A stretch of DNA of 14,066 nt from an uncultured Verrucomicrobiota bacterium (lineage in GTDB: Bacteria; Verrucomicrobiota; Kiritimatiellia; RFP12; UBA1067): the NCBI GenBank assembly GCA_946543025.1, contig CAMNLN010000064.1, positions 1 through 14,066 on the forward strand. The letters are read 5' to 3'. Below are positions 1 through 8,300 of this stretch, piece after piece. A program made the position numbers and the translations under genes. The notes below the pieces were generated by a model. That model was not told where the DNA came from. It made no database searches and was given only the letters and a program-made list of their open reading frames with translations. Position 1 is the stretch's first letter; every line of letters starts with the position of its first letter.

Positions 1-710
1 ACAAGAGCCGTCAGCCGGGTCGCGTGATTCGCTACAACACGCGCTTTGCGAAGGATCCCAGATATTGCAGCTGGACGTCGCTTTGGAAGACGGGCGATCT
101 CTTTAACGCGAAATTCTGCTACCATACGCTACCGGAGGAGCTTGACCCGTTCGACGTGGCGACCTTTGAGACGAACCCCATGGAATTCCACCTGTCCGTG
201 ACTGACGCGTGCACGGGCAAACCCGCCTACCGCAAGATCAATAAGGTGGACGGGGAGGCGTTCGAGTGGATCCGCGCGTCGGCCTCGATGCCGCTCGTGT
301 CGCGTCCCGTAGAGGTGGGGGGCGGCATCTATCTGGACGGTGGACTTTCGGACGGCATCCCGCTCGCCTACTTTGAATCGCTCGGCTACGGGCGGAACGT
401 GGTCGTTACGACGCGCCCGCACGGCTACCGAAAATTCCCGTCCTGGAAGATCCGTCTGCTCAAGCCGTTCCTGCGAAAGTGGCCCGCCGTCTACACGGCG
501 CTCGCCACGCGCCATGAATGGTACAATCGGACGCTGGCCTACATCGACGAGCGGGTGGCGGCGGGGGCGGTGCTGCTCGTTTCGCCGCCGGAACCGTTGC
601 CGATTTCCCGCGTCTGCCACGATCCTGTCCAGATGCAACATGTCTACGAAATCGGACGCCGCGCGGGCGAAGGTGTTCTCGACCTCCTCAATTTATTCCT
701 TTCCGATTAA
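1..710 (+). CDS. Patatin-like phospholipase, YjjU type (5' end missing)
   Basis: Serine acyl-hydrolase of the patatin/RssA-YjjU family, expected to release fatty acids from lipids. The reading frame is open to the left edge (codons in phase from base 3), so the GTG at 24 is unlikely to be the true start. The oxyanion glycine-rich loop and the GxSxG nucleophile would lie upstream of the window. What is visible is the C-terminal part: a DPRYCSW...LWKTGDLF segment followed by LDPFD, then ASASMPLVSRPVEV and the catalytic-dyad motif LDGGLSDGIPL, whose Asp codon is at 336-338. The tail (VTTRPHGYRK, RHEWYNRTL, VSPPEPLPISR) has the order I associate with YjjU-type proteins. Stop TAA is at 708-710. 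No signal is visible in this part. The family is fairly certain; the substrate is unknown. Confidence 0.88.
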   Translation, partial: KSRQPGRVIRYNTRFAKDPRYCSWTSLWKTGDLFNAKFCYHTLPEELDPFDVATFETNPMEFHLSVTDACTGKPAYRKINKVDGEAFEWIRASASMPLVSRPVEVGGGIYLDGGLSDGIPLAYFESLGYGRNVVVTTRPHGYRKFPSWKIRLLKPFLRKWPAVYTALATRHEWYNRTLAYIDERVAAGAVLLVSPPEPLPISRVCHDPVQMQHVYEIGRRAGEGVLDLLNLFLSD

Positions 711-745
711 TCGGCCGAAGGCTTTGGCGAGTCGTTTCGATTTTA

Positions 746-754
746 TGGTATAAT
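746..754 (+). promoter_or_regulatory. Extended -10 promoter element (TGgTATAAT)
   Basis: TG is at 746-747, one spacer base follows, then a perfect TATAAT at 749-754. No good -35 hexamer lies at 16-18 bp spacing, as expected when an extended -10 carries recognition. Transcription should start near 761, giving a leader of about 60 nt before the lipoprotein ATG. Three other promoters in this window share the same layout. Confidence 0.7.
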
Positions 755-764
755 CGTCACGTTG

Positions 765-784
765 GCAAGGGTAGGTGCCCTTGC
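765..784 (+). promoter_or_regulatory. Hairpin at the 5' end of the lipoprotein mRNA leader
   Basis: GCAAGGG (765-771) and CCCTTGC (778-784) form a perfect 7-bp stem with a 6-nt loop. It begins about 4 nt after the predicted transcription start. There is no U-run, so it does not look like a terminator. A 5' stem that stabilises the mRNA, or a small regulatory site, is inference. Confidence 0.45.
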
Positions 785-821
785 GACACTTAACAGTTAA
801 CAACAGCAAGCAAAGGAAAAA

Positions 822-1280
822 ATGAGCAAGCCTATGATTCTGGTGGCTGCGGTTGTGGCCATGTGCGCGACGGGATGCATCTCTATTCACAAGAATGACG
901 GTGGCGAATCAGACCTTCGTCCTCGCGTCGTCAAGGACAAGATCCATGAGATCTACGAGGTCAGCAATCAGCAGGTTTCCGCCACCGAGCAGCTTCAGTC
1001 CGTGCTGAACTTCATCTGCTGGGGCGCGACCGCCACGCACATCGCCGATCAGGCGGAGTTCTCGGGATTCGGCGCGGTTGCCCGTGCCAAGAACGGCGCC
1101 TACGCCAAGGCGTGTGAAGCCGCAAGCTGCGACCACCTCGTCGGGACGCACTACAGGATTACGAAGGAAGACTACTTCGTCTATGCGAAGTACAAGGTTG
1201 AGGTCACCGGTTATCCGGTGAAGCTCAAGGGCGTTGAGACGCTTCCTCCGTGCGGGACGTGCCCGTGCCCGAAGAAGTAA
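822..1280 (+). CDS. Small envelope lipoprotein of unknown function
   Basis: 152 aa. The N-terminus is a short basic start, a hydrophobic stretch and a lipobox-like ATGC, with the modified Cys predicted at residue 19. This suggests export and lipid anchoring. The mature part begins with a charged linker and has a run with Ala-rich helical character (about 85-115: ARAKNGAYAKACEAASCDHL). It then has an aromatic beta-like stretch (DYFVYAKYKVEVTGYP) and a Cys-rich tail, PPCGTCPCPKK. The order 'helix with A..AY.A...A..D, then F/Y-rich strand, then V.GYP' resembles small lipoproteins of other envelope-rich bacteria, but I cannot name a family. It appears monocistronic, with its own promoter and a strong terminator. 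The start is supported by AAAGGA about 6 bases upstream. Confidence 0.85.
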   Translation: MSKPMILVAAVVAMCATGCISIHKNDGGESDLRPRVVKDKIHEIYEVSNQQVSATEQLQSVLNFICWGATATHIADQAEFSGFGAVARAKNGAYAKACEAASCDHLVGTHYRITKEDYFVYAKYKVEVTGYPVKLKGVETLPPCGTCPCPKK

Positions 1281-1307
1281 TCGGGAAGTGCATGTCGAAA
1301 GACACGT

Positions 1308-1339
1308 AAAGAGCCGCGGTCGTTGGACCGCGGCTCTTT
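1308..1339 (+). terminator. Intrinsic terminator after the lipoprotein gene
   Basis: A perfect 14-bp inverted repeat (AAAGAGCCGCGGTC at 1308-1321 and GACCGCGGCTCTTT at 1326-1339) closes a GTTG loop. The 3' arm ends in TTT followed by CGTT. The GC-rich core 28 bp after the stop codon makes this the clearest terminator in the window. The A-run/T-run symmetry could let it work in both directions. Confidence 0.88.
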
Positions 1340-1357
1340 CGTTGCCTCTGCGGAATG

Positions 1358-1366
1358 TGCTATACT
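1358..1366 (+). promoter_or_regulatory. Extended -10 promoter (TGcTATACT) of the peptidase-exchanger-glycosidase operon
   Basis: TG is at 1358-1359 and TATACT at 1361-1366. The preceding terminator stem ends at 1339, and no -35-like hexamer sits at normal spacing. The A of the ATG at 1373 is exactly 7 nt after the -10, the usual start-site distance, so the message is predicted to be leaderless or nearly so. Confidence 0.6.
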
Positions 1367-1372
1367 ACTGAC

Positions 1373-4336
1373 ATGACAACGAGAAAGAAGATGACGATGA
1401 AGGTATTGGCCGGCTGTTCTCTGATGTGGGGTGTGGCGTGTGGCGAGATGTCGCCGCTGGTTCCCGGTGCGTCGCTATACGGTTTCACGGTCAAGTCCGT
1501 GACGGAGTTGCCGGAGGTGAAGGGGCGGCTCGTGCGGATGACCTACGGTAAGAACGGCGCGGACCTCGCGTGGCTCGACCGCGACGATGATAACAAGACG
1601 TTCGCGATCGTGTTCCGCACGATCCCGGAGGATGACACGGGCGTGGCACACATTCTGGAGCATTCCGTACTGTGCGGGTCGGAGAAGTATCCCGTCAAAG
1701 AGCCGTTTGTGGAGTTGCTGAAGAGTTCGTTTTCCACGTTCCTCAACGCCTTCACGTCGTCGGACTGGACGGCGTATCCGGTCTGTTCCCGCAACAACGC
1801 GGACTTCCTGAACCTGATGGACGTGTACCTCGACGCGGTCTTCCATCCGCTCAGCGTGAAGGGGCCGCTCCCGTTCCGCCAGGAAGGTTGGCATTACGAG
1901 CTGAAAGACGGGGAACTCACGCGAAACGGGGTGGTGCTGAGCGAGATGAAGGGCGCGTTCGGGAATCCGGAACGTCTCGCGCACCACGAGCTCTACCGCC
2001 TGCTCTTCCCCGACAACTGCTACGGGCTTGTCTCGGGCGGCGATCCGGCAAGCATCCACAAGCTGACGTTCGAACAGTACAAGGACTTCTACCGCCGCCA
2101 CTATCACCCCTCGAACGCGCGCATCTTCCTCGACGGGCGCGTGGATCTGCCGGCGACGCTGGCGAAGCTTGATTCCTACCTTTCCGTCTATCCGCGCACG
2201 CTCGTCAAGACGGCGGTGCCGCTTCAGAAGCCCGTGCAGACCGAGAAGGCGATTGCGTACGAAATCGGCGCGGACGATTCAGCCGCCGACAAGACGCTCT
2301 TGCTCGAAGGCTGGGTAATCGGCACGTTTCGCGACCGTGAGACGCGCCTCGCCTTCGACGTGCTCTCCGACGTGCTGGCCGCTTCCAACGAGGATCCGCT
2401 CACGAAAGTGCTCCTCGAGAAGGGGCTTTGCGAAGACGTGCGCCTTGGCGTGGGAGGCGCCGAACAGTTGACGGCGACGCTCCTCGTCAAGAATGCCAAG
2501 GACGGCAAGGCGGACGAGATTCGTCGGATCGTACGCAAGACGTTCGAGCGTTTGGCGAAGGATGGTCTTGACCACGCGCGCCTGAAAGCTGTCCTCGACC
2601 GACATGAGTTCAACGACCGCGAGAAGGATTCCGGCGGTTTTCCGCGCGGCTTGCTTTTCCTTGAGGACGCGCTCGACCAATGGCTCTATGGCGGCGATCC
2701 GGCGGAGGCGTTCCGCAGCGACTATCTGTACAAGTCCTTGCGTGCGAAGGTGGGGGAGGGGTGGTTCGAAAAGTTTCTCGTGCGGACGCTCGTGGACAAC
2801 CCGCACCACGTGAAACTCACGATGACGGCATCGAAGACGCTCGCTGAGGAACGGCGTACGGCGGAGAAGGCGGAACTGGCGGCGATTCAAGCAAAGTGGA
2901 CGCCCGTCGAGCGCGAGCAGACGCTGGCCGAGTGCAAGGCGCTGGAGGCGTTCCAGAAGAAGGTGGACGCGCCGGAGGATCTTGCCAAGCTGCCGGTGTT
3001 GTCGTTGAAGGACATCCCGGAGAAAGGGCCTGTTCCGGAATCGACGGCGACGACGGTGGGCGGCGTGAGGGTGATTCGCGCGAAGACGGCGGCGAACGGC
3101 ATCGTCTATCTGGAGCTGTACTTCGAGTTGGCAGGCTCCTCGGCCGAGGACCTCTCCGACGCGGCGATCCTTGCGGACATGCTGGAGGAGCTGCCGACGG
3201 CGAAGCGGAGCGTACTGGAACTGAAGAATGCGCTCGACGCAGGGTTGGGGAGGTTTGATTCCGAGGTGAAGGCGTTTGCGAAACCAGGAGATGCGCAGCA
3301 CGCGAAGGCTTATCTCGTCGTGCGCGTCTCGGCGCTCGAATCGAAGCTGGATGAAATCGTACGGCTCGTGCCGGAGGTGCTGCTGGAGACGTCGTTCGCC
3401 GACATGAAGCTGACGGGCGACCTCGTCAAGCAGCGTCGGCGGGCGATCGAGCGCGGTACGATGGGCATCAGCGGACGCATCTATGCGGGGCGGCGCGCGG
3501 CGGCATCGCAGTCCGTGCGCGGAATGATGGAGGAGCTGTACGCGGGTCTCGCGCACCTGCGGCGGGTGCAGGACGTCGATGACTCGTTCGGTGCGAAAGG
3601 GCCTGCGTTCTGTCAGAGGCTGGCGGCCTTGGCCAAGCGCACGTTCACGCGCGCTGTGCTCACGGCGTGCCTCTCGGACAACGTCGCGACAGATTGGCTG
3701 GAAAGGCTGTTCGTAAAGTTCCCGCAGGGATCGGCGGCGGCATGTGCGCCGCTTGCTCCCTTGCCGGCACGGCGCGAAGGCTTTCGCACGGCAGGGCGGA
3801 TCGGCTCGGCGGCGAAGGCGTCGTTCCCGACGGCCTATTCGGGCAGCGGGCGCGTGGCGGCGAAGATGCTCTCGCTCGACTACCTGTGGAACGAAATTCG
3901 CGTGCGCGGCGGCGCGTACGGCGGAGGCTTCAGCATGAGGCCAGAAGGTGATGCGCGGTTCCTTTCGTGGAACGATCCGAACCCGGCGCGGTCGTTGGGC
4001 GTATATGACAGGTCTGGCGACGCGTTGCGAAAAATGTTGAAGGACGAACCGTCAATTGACAAGTACATTATCAGCACTGTCTCGGACACGGAACCGTATC
4101 AGACGCCGAGCGTGGAGACAACGCGTGCCGCCGAGCTGGTCCTTTCCGGTCGTACGCCGGAAGACTTGCAGAAGCTGCGCCGCGAGATGTTGCATACGAC
4201 GAAGGCCGATCTTATGCGTTTCGCCGGTACGCTCGATTCGCTCACGAACTCAACGGCGGTGTGCGTCATCGGCGGCGCGGCGCAGTTGGAGGGTTGCACG
4301 AACATCCTCGATGCGGTCGAATCAATCACCCGTTAA
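1373..4336 (+). CDS. Exported M16C zinc metallopeptidase, PreP/pitrilysin family
   Basis: About 987 aa, the usual size for the single-chain presequence-protease (PreP/Cym1) branch, which degrades short unfolded peptides inside a closed chamber. The inverted zinc motif HILEH is at residues 93-97 (numbered from the ATG at 1373), and the third ligand Glu is about 94 residues later at 191 in GVVLSEMKG. Other family signatures follow: SSFSTFLNAFTSSDWTAYP after the zinc site, and the C-terminal substrate-binding segment IRVRGGAYGGGFSM (Arg845, Tyr849). The protein should therefore be active. The N-terminus (MTTRKKMTMK, then a hydrophobic stretch to VACGEM) looks like a Sec signal, so the enzyme is probably periplasmic; a lipoprotein reading is possible but the lipobox is poor. 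An upstream in-frame ATG at 1355 overlaps the promoter, so 1373 is preferred; there is no good ribosome binding site. It is first in an operon, 19 bp before the exchanger. Confidence 0.93.
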   Translation: MTTRKKMTMKVLAGCSLMWGVACGEMSPLVPGASLYGFTVKSVTELPEVKGRLVRMTYGKNGADLAWLDRDDDNKTFAIVFRTIPEDDTGVAHILEHSVLCGSEKYPVKEPFVELLKSSFSTFLNAFTSSDWTAYPVCSRNNADFLNLMDVYLDAVFHPLSVKGPLPFRQEGWHYELKDGELTRNGVVLSEMKGAFGNPERLAHHELYRLLFPDNCYGLVSGGDPASIHKLTFEQYKDFYRRHYHPSNARIFLDGRVDLPATLAKLDSYLSVYPRTLVKTAVPLQKPVQTEKAIAYEIGADDSAADKTLLLEGWVIGTFRDRETRLAFDVLSDVLAASNEDPLTKVLLEKGLCEDVRLGVGGAEQLTATLLVKNAKDGKADEIRRIVRKTFERLAKDGLDHARLKAVLDRHEFNDREKDSGGFPRGLLFLEDALDQWLYGGDPAEAFRSDYLYKSLRAKVGEGWFEKFLVRTLVDNPHHVKLTMTASKTLAEERRTAEKAELAAIQAKWTPVEREQTLAECKALEAFQKKVDAPEDLAKLPVLSLKDIPEKGPVPESTATTVGGVRVIRAKTAANGIVYLELYFELAGSSAEDLSDAAILADMLEELPTAKRSVLELKNALDAGLGRFDSEVKAFAKPGDAQHAKAYLVVRVSALESKLDEIVRLVPEVLLETSFADMKLTGDLVKQRRRAIERGTMGISGRIYAGRRAAASQSVRGMMEELYAGLAHLRRVQDVDDSFGAKGPAFCQRLAALAKRTFTRAVLTACLSDNVATDWLERLFVKFPQGSAAACAPLAPLPARREGFRTAGRIGSAAKASFPTAYSGSGRVAAKMLSLDYLWNEIRVRGGAYGGGFSMRPEGDARFLSWNDPNPARSLGVYDRSGDALRKMLKDEPSIDKYIISTVSDTEPYQTPSVETTRAAELVLSGRTPEDLQKLRREMLHTTKADLMRFAGTLDSLTNSTAVCVIGGAAQLEGCTNILDAVESITR

Positions 4337-4340
4337 TCTA

Positions 4341-4354
4341 GCATTAGGCATTAG
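4341..4354 (+). repeat. Two tandem GCATTAG heptamers before the exchanger start
   Basis: GCATTAG occurs at 4341-4347 and again at 4348-4354, directly before the ATG at 4356. It fills most of the 19-bp gap between the two genes and provides only a weak AGG as ribosome binding site. Translation of the exchanger may depend on coupling to the peptidase gene; this is inference. Confidence 0.6.
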
Positions 4355-4355
4355 C

Positions 4356-5360
4356 ATGTATCCTGAAATTCCATTGTGTCTGTCAATTCTGTTCGTCGTC
4401 GGGGGACTCTATCTGGTGGCGAAGAGCGCGGATATTTTCATCGACAGCGCCGGGACCGTGGCGACGGCGCTGGGCGTCAATCCGTTCGTCATCGGCATGG
4501 TGGTGATCGGATTTGGAACTTCCGCGCCGGAGCTGTGCGTATCGGCGCTTTCAGGATTGGCCGGGCATTCGGACGTGTCGCTGGGCAACGCCTACGGGTC
4601 GTGCAGCTTCAACATTGCGTTGATCCTGGGCTTGGCGGCGATGATTCGTCCGATTACGGTCAGCAAGCCTTCCATGGCAATCATCGCGTCGGCGGTGCTA
4701 GTCTTGATAACCCTCTTTTCATGCCTGTTGGTGGGCTGCGGAAACGGCTTTTCACGCGCGGACGGCCTTCTGGAGCTGGGGGTGTTCGCCGTGTTGCTGC
4801 CCCTCTATTGCTGGTTCGACCGGAAGGTCGTGAAGGGCGAAGGGGGAAAGGTGAGGGGTGAAAGGGGAAAGATGAAAGGCGAAGGGTTGGGGAAGGTGTG
4901 CGTATGGCTGGTCGTCGGATTGGCGGGGTTGGTTGGATCGTCTCACGTCCTCGTGTGGGGGGCGGTCGACATGGCGCGGGCGATGGGCGTGAGCGAGTTG
5001 CTGATCGGGCTGACGATCATCGCGGCGGGCACGTCGTTGCCGGAACTGGCGAGCGCGGTGGTGTCCGCGCGGAAGGGCGAGCACGAATTCGTCCTTGGAA
5101 ACATCATCGGCTCGAACCTCTTCAATACGCTGGCGGTGGTCGGGCTTGCAGGAGCGATCTCGCCGTTTAAGGACACGTCTCCCTACATCCTCACGCGCGA
5201 CCTGCCGACGCTCGTGCTGCTGTCGCTTTCGATCGCCGTTTTCGGAATCAACTTGAGGAATATCCGCCAGCCAGGGCGGATCGGACGGGTAAAAGGTTGT
5301 ATTTGGCTCGTGGCGTTCGCGGTCTACCTGGGCGTCATGCTCTATCAGGAATGCAGATGA
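4356..5360 (+). CDS. Sodium/calcium exchanger-type cation antiporter (CaCA family, YrbG-like)
   Basis: 334 aa inner-membrane protein with two homologous halves. Alpha repeat 1 contains GFGTSAPEL (about 52-60, with Glu59) followed by LGNAYGSCSFN. Alpha repeat 2 contains AAGTSLPEL (about 223-231, with Glu230) followed by LGNIIGSNLFN. In this family the two Glu residues of the GTSxPE motifs coordinate the transported cation. About ten hydrophobic segments can be picked out, five per half. The halves are joined by a very basic Gly/Lys/Glu loop at about 156-180, built from a 7-residue repeat. The likely job is Na+- or H+-driven Ca2+ (or similar cation) movement across the inner membrane. The frame stays open for 300 bases upstream inside the peptidase gene, but that part is a shadow. 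The ATG at 4356 gives a normal N-terminus. It is the middle gene of the operon, 12 bp before the next start. Confidence 0.92.
   Translation: MYPEIPLCLSILFVVGGLYLVAKSADIFIDSAGTVATALGVNPFVIGMVVIGFGTSAPELCVSALSGLAGHSDVSLGNAYGSCSFNIALILGLAAMIRPITVSKPSMAIIASAVLVLITLFSCLLVGCGNGFSRADGLLELGVFAVLLPLYCWFDRKVVKGEGGKVRGERGKMKGEGLGKVCVWLVVGLAGLVGSSHVLVWGAVDMARAMGVSELLIGLTIIAAGTSLPELASAVVSARKGEHEFVLGNIIGSNLFNTLAVVGLAGAISPFKDTSPYILTRDLPTLVLLSLSIAVFGINLRNIRQPGRIGRVKGCIWLVAFAVYLGVMLYQECR
4830..4895 (+). repeat. 21-bp purine-rich tandem repeat inside the exchanger gene
   Basis: Three in-frame units lie at 4830-4850, 4851-4871 and 4872-4895; the last is 24 bp. They encode VKGEGGK, VRGERGK and MKGEGLGK. The coding strand is almost pure purine. 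The repeat lies in the cytoplasmic loop that joins the two halves of the transporter, where length changes are tolerated. Confidence 0.75.
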
Positions 5361-5372
5361 AGGGAGAGATCG

Positions 5373-8300
5373 GTGCGTCTCGTCTTGAAAGTGGTCGCGT
5401 TAACGGCGTTCGGGTTGAACGCCGCGGTCGAGCCGTGGTTCGGCACGCCGATTCCGGCGTCTGGAGAGGACAACCGCGAAGATTGCGGCATGACGGCGGC
5501 GCGCGTGTTCGACGCGCCGATTGCCGGGCTGGAACGCATCGGAACGCTGGCCGTACCGCAGTCGGCCGAGCTGCCTGACGCGTCGAACGCCTCCATCGGC
5601 TTCGAGTGCCTCGATCGGGGGCTGTTCGATCCGGACCGCTGCTACGATACGCTCGCTGCAGCCGGCGTCAAGTGGGCGCGGTGCCAGACGATGTGGAGCC
5701 GCTGCGAGAAAAAGAAAGGCGTGTACGACTTCTCCGTCCTCGACGGCGTGGTAGACAACCTCACGAGGCGCGGGATCCGTCCGTGGTTCAGCGTCACGTT
5801 CGGCAACACGCTCTACATGACGAACTGCTACGCCGGCGCGGCCGTCGGGTGCGTACCGACGCTCTACGGCGAAGAATGCAAGGCCGCGTGGCGCGCCTAC
5901 GTGCGCGAACTTGCCCGACGCTACAAGGGAAAGGTCACGCACTGGGAAATCTGGAACGAGCCGAACCTCCCGCAGTTCTGGCAGCCGAGCAAGCCGTCCG
6001 CCGCCGACTACCTTGCGCTCGTGAAGCTCACGGGTGGCGTGATCCGCGAGGAGATTCCGGACGCGCAGATCGGCGGCACCACGGCCTCGCCAGCCTTGAA
6101 CAAATGGGAACAAGAGTTCTTTGAGCTGGGCGGCGCGCACGCGATCGACTTCTGGTGCGGCCACGCCTACACGCGCGTGCCCGAACGCCTCCGCCGCCAG
6201 CAGCGGATCGCCTCCGGCGCCTCGGACGACTACGTGACGGTTCTCCAAGACGTGCGAGCATTCATTGACGCGCACGGCGGGAAGCATGTCGCGATCTGGC
6301 AGGGCGAGTCCGGCTTCCCCAGCTGGTTTCCGGCTGGACATTGGCTCTGGTGGCCGAAGACCGTCTGCAAGGAGGGTTGGCAAAGCCAGGCGAACCAGGC
6401 GAAGTGGCTTCTGCGCCGCTTCGTCACCGACCGTCGCGCCGGCATCGAGCGTAGCTCCTTTTTCCAGATGGCGGATATCTCCCGCCACTACTCGATGGCC
6501 ACAACCACGCAGTCCCATCCTGCCGAGCACGGTATCGTGAACGGCTGGACGTACAAGCCCAAGATGTCCTGCCATGCGTTCGGGCACTACAATGCGCTCC
6601 TCGCGACGGCGCGGCACGACGCGTCGATCGAGGTGTCGCTCTCGCCGGCGGCGGACGGCGGCGCGTCAACCGTGGCGACGGCGTTCCGCGCGGCGGACGG
6701 CAATCCGCTGTTCCTGTACTACACGGCGTTCGACTTCTCGGGCGCGTACACGGGCACGTGCTACACGGCGCGGCGCGACGCGAAACTGACGGTTCCTGCC
6801 GCGCTCGCGCCGAAGGATCCCGTTCTTGTGGATCTGCTGCGCGGTGGCGTCTATTCTGTTTCCTCGCGCACGGACTTTGAAGGCAAAGTCACGTTTTCCT
6901 GCCTTCCTCTCACGGACTATCCGCTCGTGCTGGCAGGTCGTTCATCCGTAAAGACCGAAACGCTCGCGGCGCCGCTGACGCTTGTGGCCAAACCGATGAT
7001 CGACGATGCGCACGACCGCGTGCAGACCACGCTCGATCCGATGATGGACCGCATCGGCACGCTCGTGCCGCGTTCGGCGCGGGAGATCGGCCCCTCGCGC
7101 CTCGCGCTCGGCTGCGAGATGCTGCCGCGCGAGTACGGCGACTTCGAGAACTTCAAGGAGTACATGCCGCCGCTCGGCATCGCGCGGGTGCGTCTGCACG
7201 CCGGCTGGGCGAAGCTCGAGCCGGAGAAGGGCAAGTGGGACTTCGAGTGGCTCGACCGTCAGGTGAACTGGCTCATCGAGAACGGCATGGAGCCGCTTCT
7301 CGAGACGAGCTACGGCAACCCGATCTACCCTGGCGCGGGCGGCGCGTCGCTTTCCGACGGCATGCCGCGGGGCGAAGAGGCGCTGGCGGCATGGGACCGC
7401 TACGTGGAGAAGCTCGCAACGCGCTACCCGCAGGTCAAGAACTGGGCCTGCTGGAACGAGCCGAACAATATCGACGCGAACACGCCCGAGATCGTGGTGG
7501 ACAACAACATTCGCACGGCACGAATCATCAAGAAGCACATCCCCGGCGCGAAGATCGGGATGCTCACGCTCGGCTCGCGGAACATGAACGCCTTCACCGA
7601 GGCATGCCTCAAGCTGTTCAAGGAAAAGGACGCCATCGGCCTCTTCACCTGGATCATCTACCACGACTACAGCCCGAATCCCGACACTTGCTATCCGATC
7701 CGGGTGGACGAGTGGGTGAAGATCGTCCGCAAATACGCCCCGGAGCTGAAGATATGGAACGGCGAATCCGGCGCGACGAGCGATCCGCATTTCTCGGCCG
7801 GCATCTCGTCCATGAAGTGGAACTCGGAGCTGACGCAGGCGAAGTGGAACGCGCGCCGTCTCGTGGCGGACCTCGGCCACGGCTTCGACTCGCTCGTGTT
7901 CACGATGTACGATCCGTGCTACGACTATCCCGAGCGCTACTGTCGCCACATCCCTCCGTACTGGGTGCGGACGCGTCCCGACCGCTTCATGAAGCGCATG
8001 GGGCTCGTCAAGTGCAACGACAGGCTGGAGGTCACGAAGGTGAAGCCGGCCTACTACACCGTACAGAACATCGCGACGCTATTTGATGCGACGATCGTCC
8101 CGAAGAAGGTGTACACGCGGCTTGCGCCGGGCGCGTCGGCCGATGGGCTGGTCTTCTACACGTTCCGCCAGGAGGGGACGGGCATCCCCCTCGTTGCGCT
8201 CTGGGACGCCTCGAAGCATCCCGTGAACGAAAATGATGTCCGGCGCACCTCGCTTGAGATATTCAAGGCCGAGTTCAAGGAGCCGGTCTGGATCGACCTT

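Larger units (their letters stand above)
711..821 (+). other. Intergenic region holding promoter and leader of the lipoprotein gene
   Basis: No gene is supported in these 111 bases. They hold the end of the patatin unit, an extended -10 element, a short leader hairpin and the ribosome binding site AAAGGA, about 6 bases before the ATG at 822. I see no clear intrinsic terminator for the patatin gene. Confidence 0.6.

Noticed and set aside
2279..3556. A 425-codon - strand frame opposite the peptidase gene
   Set aside because: Arg/Leu/His-rich composition and no domain; antisense shadow of a strongly supported M16C gene.
4056..4355. N-terminal extension of the exchanger frame into the peptidase gene
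   Set aside because: The extension is Arg/Ser/Cys-rich and overlaps 280 bases of a conserved gene in another frame; the ATG at 4356 gives a normal transporter start.
4830..4895. CRISPR-like or insertion-element repeats
   Set aside because: The only regular repeats are the in-frame 21-bp units in the exchanger and the 18-bp pair in the pump; there are no spacers, and no transposase or terminal inverted repeats anywhere in the window.
5400..6617. A 405-codon - strand frame opposite the glycosidase gene
   Set aside because: Antisense shadow; the + strand product has intact catalytic motifs across the same bases.
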